From contig CAWJFC010000008.1 in assembly GCA_963841945.1 (NCBI GenBank), forward strand, positions 124,001 through 188,000: a stretch of DNA of 64,000 nt, written 5' to 3'. The DNA is from Acidiflorens sp963841945 (GTDB lineage: Bacteria > Acidobacteriota > Terriglobia > Terriglobales > Acidobacteriaceae). Shown one piece after another: positions 60,705-64,000 of the stretch. A program made the position numbers and the translations under genes. Positions within the stretch are counted from its first letter, which is position 1, and every line of letters begins with the position of its first letter. The notes under the pieces were generated by a model, which saw nothing but the letters and a program-made list of their open reading frames with translations, ran no database searches and was not told where the DNA came from.

Positions 60705-62069
60705 TCATGAACTCGCGGACCGCAATCGTCTCCGCCAGCTCCAGAACCAATAGACTGGGATCCCCGCCAGCAGCATCCCAAAGCCAATCAGGCTGTTCTG
60801 CGGATAGCGGTAGATTGTGTTCCCAACAACCCACCAGCATATCGCGGCAAACACGGCCGTGCTCACGGGATGCCCGGGCACTTGATAATCGGCGTTGGCT
60901 CTCATTTCGCCGCGCGCAATCCTTCCGCGAAACACAAAGATCGTCGTTGCCGTCAGTCCAAAGAATAAGAAATCCATCGAGATGACATAGTTCAAAATCT
61001 GTTCATAGCGGCCTGACGCCGCGATGACAATAGTCCAGACACTCTGCAGCACAATTGCAACCACAGGAACGCGCGTGCGCGGATCCAGCCAAGCCACTGC
61101 GCGAAAGAATAGGCCGTCCTCGGCCATCGCAAAATACACGCGAGGGGCGGTTAAGATGGACTGACTCAGGAATCCGAGAGTCGAGATCGCGATTGCAGCC
61201 GCAATAAAAGTCGCGCCGCGCTGGCCCAGCGCCAATCGCATTAGCGTGGTGGCGGGAGTCCTGGTCGCAGCCAAGGCTTGCGGGCCCAACGAGCGCAGAC
61301 AGACCCAGTTCACCGCTATGTATAGCACTACCACGCCGAGGACTCCCAGCAGCAATCCTCGAGGCAAATTCTTCTTCGGCTCTTTCACCTCTGCCGCGAG
61401 AAAGTTCGCCGTCTGCCATCCTCCATACGCGAACAGCACCGGTACCATGGCTGCGCCAAAGGATGTCAGCGACGAGTGCCGTTCCGCGGGGGTGGTAATA
61501 GTCTCATGACTCCCTCCAAATGCCACTCCGGCAATCACCATGCCTACAATGGCGATGATTTTCATGACCATGAAAATACTCTGCGTGCGACCGCCTGTTT
61601 TCACGCCAAGACAGTTGATGAGCGTAAGTGTCCCAAGAGCCACAACCGCGATGACCCAATCCGGAGCCTGCGAACCGGTGAACTCGACAAAGTAGCGGGC
61701 AAAGGTGATTGAGACCGCTGCCATGCCACCCGTCTGGATGACCAACATCAGTACCCATCCGTAGAGAAATGCGATCGCGGGGTGATAGGCTTCACGCAGA
61801 TAGGCGTATTGGCCTCCGACCTCCGGCAGCGTAGCCGCCAATTCCGCCCAGATGAATGCGCCGCCCACTCCAATCACTCCCCCAAAGATCCATGCTCCAA
61901 GGATGAGTGCAGGAGTGTGCACCTGTTGCGCCACGACGTACGGGTTGATAAATATTCCTGAGCCCACGATGCCGCCCATGACCAGCATGGTTGCATCGAA
62001 CAAACCCAGTCTTCGCGCGAGGGCTGGCTTGGAATCAGAGCCGCGATTCCCGCTGCGCGGATCAGTCAC
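60705..62069 (-). CDS. APC-family amino acid permease
   Basis: 454 residues, about twelve helices. The APC signature GGIVGSGIFINP opens helix 1, followed by GAFIWAELAATLPEVGGQYAYLREAY and a long central part with KEPKKNLPRG. The start is a GTG at 62069 without a clear Shine-Dalgarno, so it is uncertain. It forms a two-gene unit with the aminotransferase. No residue pattern fixes the substrate; uptake or exchange of a neutral amino acid is typical. Confidence 0.85.
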   Translation of the reverse strand: MTDPRSGNRGSDSKPALARRLGLFDATMLVMGGIVGSGIFINPYVVAQQVHTPALILGAWIFGGVIGVGGAFIWAELAATLPEVGGQYAYLREAYHPAIAFLYGWVLMLVIQTGGMAAVSITFARYFVEFTGSQAPDWVIAVVALGTLTLINCLGVKTGGRTQSIFMVMKIIAIVGMVIAGVAFGGSHETITTPAERHSSLTSFGAAMVPVLFAYGGWQTANFLAAEVKEPKKNLPRGLLLGVLGVVVLYIAVNWVCLRSLGPQALAATRTPATTLMRLALGQRGATFIAAAIAISTLGFLSQSILTAPRVYFAMAEDGLFFRAVAWLDPRTRVPVVAIVLQSVWTIVIAASGRYEQILNYVISMDFLFFGLTATTIFVFRGRIARGEMRANADYQVPGHPVSTAVFAAICWWVVGNTIYRYPQNSLIGFGMLLAGIPVYWFWSWRRRLRSASS

Positions 62070-62196
62070 GTGGACGGCTTAACGCTGGCGCCGCTTCTCG
62101 AGTACGGGGCTGGAGCATAACGAAACCAGTTCTATAGCACTTACATTTCTACAGTGTTCAACTCACGATAAACTGTCTTCAGGTTCCGCCGCAATA

Positions 62197-64000
62197 TTAC
62201 GGTATGCGTCGCATCAGCAAAATGTCGGAGCCGTAAAGCTGTTGGTCCGAGAATTCTTTGATAGTCCCGTCGCCGCTGGCCAACCATTTATCCGGCAGGT
62301 GGACGGCAATACCATTCAGCAAACTCTCTCCGCTTATATCCCTATCCCGCCCGGGACGGTCATTTAGACTGGTCACCCGATATTTTGCCTTCGCATCCAG
62401 ACCGCGCAGATGAACCTTGGTGTCCGCAACTTGAGACTTGTCGCGAAAGATGTAGACCACTGACTCACTGGAATCGTCCATAACATACTGGATGGAACTC
62501 CATCCTGCGGCGTCGACTTTGGGGTGATACACATCTTCCAATAAAAGATGGCGGTACTGTTTGAAGAAAAGCAGATTGCGCTCGAATGCCTCGACAAAGC
62601 CAGGAGGTGCCGCAGAGAGAAACTGTGACGACATGCCATTGATGTTGCCGAAGGTCACTCCGTGCATGAATTTCTTCCGGAAGTAGTAGTCGAGCGCGGA
62701 GGCACTGTACCATCGGGCCGAGAGATTTTCTCTTCCAGCCTCGCCCTGTCCTATGGTCGCAAGAGAGCCCCACACGTTCGGGCTAAGCATCGGACCGGTA
62801 ATGAACTCGTTCGTATATCCGCCGGGCAGAAGGCTCTGAGGGCCGGGATTGGTTCGGGCAAATTGCAGCGACGGATCACACTCGAAGCCCGACAGATTCG
62901 GAAAACGATCAAGCAGATAGCGCATGATCTCCATCCGCCCGCGATAGGCTGCATAGGCGCCGTCGGTTTTACCGTGACCATGGTCGGTACGGTTGCATTC
63001 GTAACTTACAGTTGATGATGGGTCCCATTTGATCCAATCGAGATGCCACTTTTCGATGATGTCTCCCAGTTGCTTCTCGATCCACGCCACCACCTTCGGG
63101 TCGCCCAGGCAGAGCTGTTTTGTGGGAGCAAGCGAGGGATGCGCACCGCCAAGTTCCTTGCCGTCGATCATCGCCAGCCATTCTTGGGGAATCTCGCCCG
63201 ACGTCACCCGTACCGCATCCACATTTCCAGGATCCACCCACAGACCAAACTTCAAACCCGTGGCATGAACCGCGTCGGACAGAGCTTGTAGTCCATGCGG
63301 AAATTTCTCTTTATCCTCCCTGTAACTCCCCAGTCCTGAGGTCCAATCGTTCATCCCCGGAACAACCGAAGCGCCCTCGTACCATGTGGCATCATGATAA
63401 AAAACGTCGAACCCAACTCTATTCGCGAGCCCAAGTTCTTTTAGAAGGGCTGCCTCGCTATTCTTTTCGGTGAGCCATATGCAATAGGTAACCAGAGGAG
63501 AGTCAGGCAAGGGCGCCTGGAAGACATACTGTTTGAGATAACGGAACGTCTCATTGCCGACATTGTCAGTGTCGCCCTTGGCAAGCGCAAAGAAGCTAAT
63601 TGGGGTTTCCACAGTCGCACCCGGCGCTAGCTCGAAAACTGGCGCTGGCCCGGACTTCTTATCCTTTATCAGGATTGTCCCTGCCCTTAGCGTCGTGCCC
63701 GTAGCCGACGATATGGTGTCCGCTTTCCATCCCAGCACACCGAGACCCGGTTCACCGCCGACTAGCATCGATTCACCGGCATCTTCGTTTTCGAGGACCA
63801 ACCAGTCGCTAAACTCCGCCTTTGGTGAAACAGTTGCGATCGAATGAAATCCGTGCTGACCTTGAACCGAGGAATAGGGCTTAAGGCCGTTCGCGGGATT
63901 CTTCAAGGTAAGAAATACTGGATCCAGACGAGGGTCGAGGCGCAAGAGGTGTTGGCCGCGATTTTCAATTTGCATCGCGGTTTGAATGATGGCGCCCGCG
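62197..64000 (-). CDS. GH-D (GH36-like) glycoside hydrolase, 5' end beyond window
   Basis: At least 601 codons; the frame stays open to the window edge, and an internal ATG at 63975 is not likely to be the start because the coding pattern continues upstream. VTYCIWLTEKNSEAALL, VGFDVFYHDATWYEG, GLKFGLWVDPGNVDA, and LDWIKWDPSS with the nucleophile Asp, then FPNLSGFECDPSLQF (acid/base region) mark the GH-D clan. A C-terminal beta domain ends YGSDILLMRR. Together with the two hydrolases at 49123 and 56163 it makes three clan-D enzymes within 15 kb. It may be transcribed with the APC permease downstream (127-base gap). Confidence 0.82.
   Translation of the reverse strand, partial: AGAIIQTAMQIENRGQHLLRLDPRLDPVFLTLKNPANGLKPYSSVQGQHGFHSIATVSPKAEFSDWLVLENEDAGESMLVGGEPGLGVLGWKADTISSATGTTLRAGTILIKDKKSGPAPVFELAPGATVETPISFFALAKGDTDNVGNETFRYLKQYVFQAPLPDSPLVTYCIWLTEKNSEAALLKELGLANRVGFDVFYHDATWYEGASVVPGMNDWTSGLGSYREDKEKFPHGLQALSDAVHATGLKFGLWVDPGNVDAVRVTSGEIPQEWLAMIDGKELGGAHPSLAPTKQLCLGDPKVVAWIEKQLGDIIEKWHLDWIKWDPSSTVSYECNRTDHGHGKTDGAYAAYRGRMEIMRYLLDRFPNLSGFECDPSLQFARTNPGPQSLLPGGYTNEFITGPMLSPNVWGSLATIGQGEAGRENLSARWYSASALDYYFRKKFMHGVTFGNINGMSSQFLSAAPPGFVEAFERNLLFFKQYRHLLLEDVYHPKVDAAGWSSIQYVMDDSSESVVYIFRDKSQVADTKVHLRGLDAKAKYRVTSLNDRPGRDRDISGESLLNGIAVHLPDKWLASGDGTIKEFSDQQLYGSDILLMRRIP

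Overview
The window is a dense, GC-rich chromosome segment (high fifties percent by eye). It most likely comes from an Acidobacteriota (Terriglobia, Koribacter/Sulfotelmatobacter-like) soil bacterium. That is inference from gene content: many secreted glycoside hydrolases, HAF-repeat protein, multi-PAS kinases, a sigma/TPR-CHAT/subtilase cluster, and a Rieske/split cytochrome b complex with multihaem cytochromes. No 16S rRNA gene is present to settle it.

Layout. 1-5.6 kb: the tail of a Gly/His-rich protein with a terminator, a secreted GH13 glucosidase followed by a sugar/H+ symporter, a small secreted DUF1579-like protein, and a HAF-repeat exported protein with a clear terminator. 5.6-13.3 kb: a minus-strand signalling block of three histidine kinases (one with a PocR sensor domain), three stand-alone receivers and a PilZ protein; the first kinase has its Shine-Dalgarno inside a strong hairpin. 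13.8-26 kb: a minus-strand run starting with a peptide ABC transporter (two ATPases, two permeases, a binding protein) that continues through 4-bp ATGA overlaps into an ECF-like sigma factor and a TPR-CHAT protease, then a zinc-finger anti-sigma-like protein, a subtilase and an HD-GYP phosphodiesterase. 26.2-33.6 kb: a REC-HDOD regulator, a six-PAS kinase, a regulator with a decayed HD-GYP domain, and a PAS protein. 34-43 kb: a respiratory operon with a Cyc2-like porin-cytochrome, cupredoxin, FAD/Fe-S oxidoreductase, Rieske protein, two-piece cytochrome b, octahaem cytochrome c and a monohaem lipoprotein.

43-45.3 kb is a scar around a selenocysteine tRNA (selC): an IS66 remnant, both ends of tyrosine integrases, a shattered N6-adenine methylase and a frameshifted uroporphyrinogen-decarboxylase-family fragment.

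45.4-64 kb is a sugar-acid and glycan catabolic region: KDPG aldolase, KDG kinase, IlvD/Edd dehydratase, alpha-galactosidase, FAH-type hydrolase, SDR dehydrogenase, a secreted protein, an APH-type kinase overlapping an enolase paralogue that lacks the conserved active-site histidine, a large secreted GH-D hydrolase, an aminotransferase with an APC permease, and a truncated GH-D hydrolase. Two copies of one 20-bp operator (TGTYAACA-N4-TGTTGACA), each overlapping a perfect TTGACA -35 box, tie the dehydratase/galactosidase divergon to the SDR/secreted-protein divergon.

Best candidates for something new are the transporter-sigma-CHAT-subtilase unit, the enolase paralogue with its kinase partner, and the Cyc2-like/cytochrome bc operon. 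All functional proposals are inference from sequence; no database search was run.
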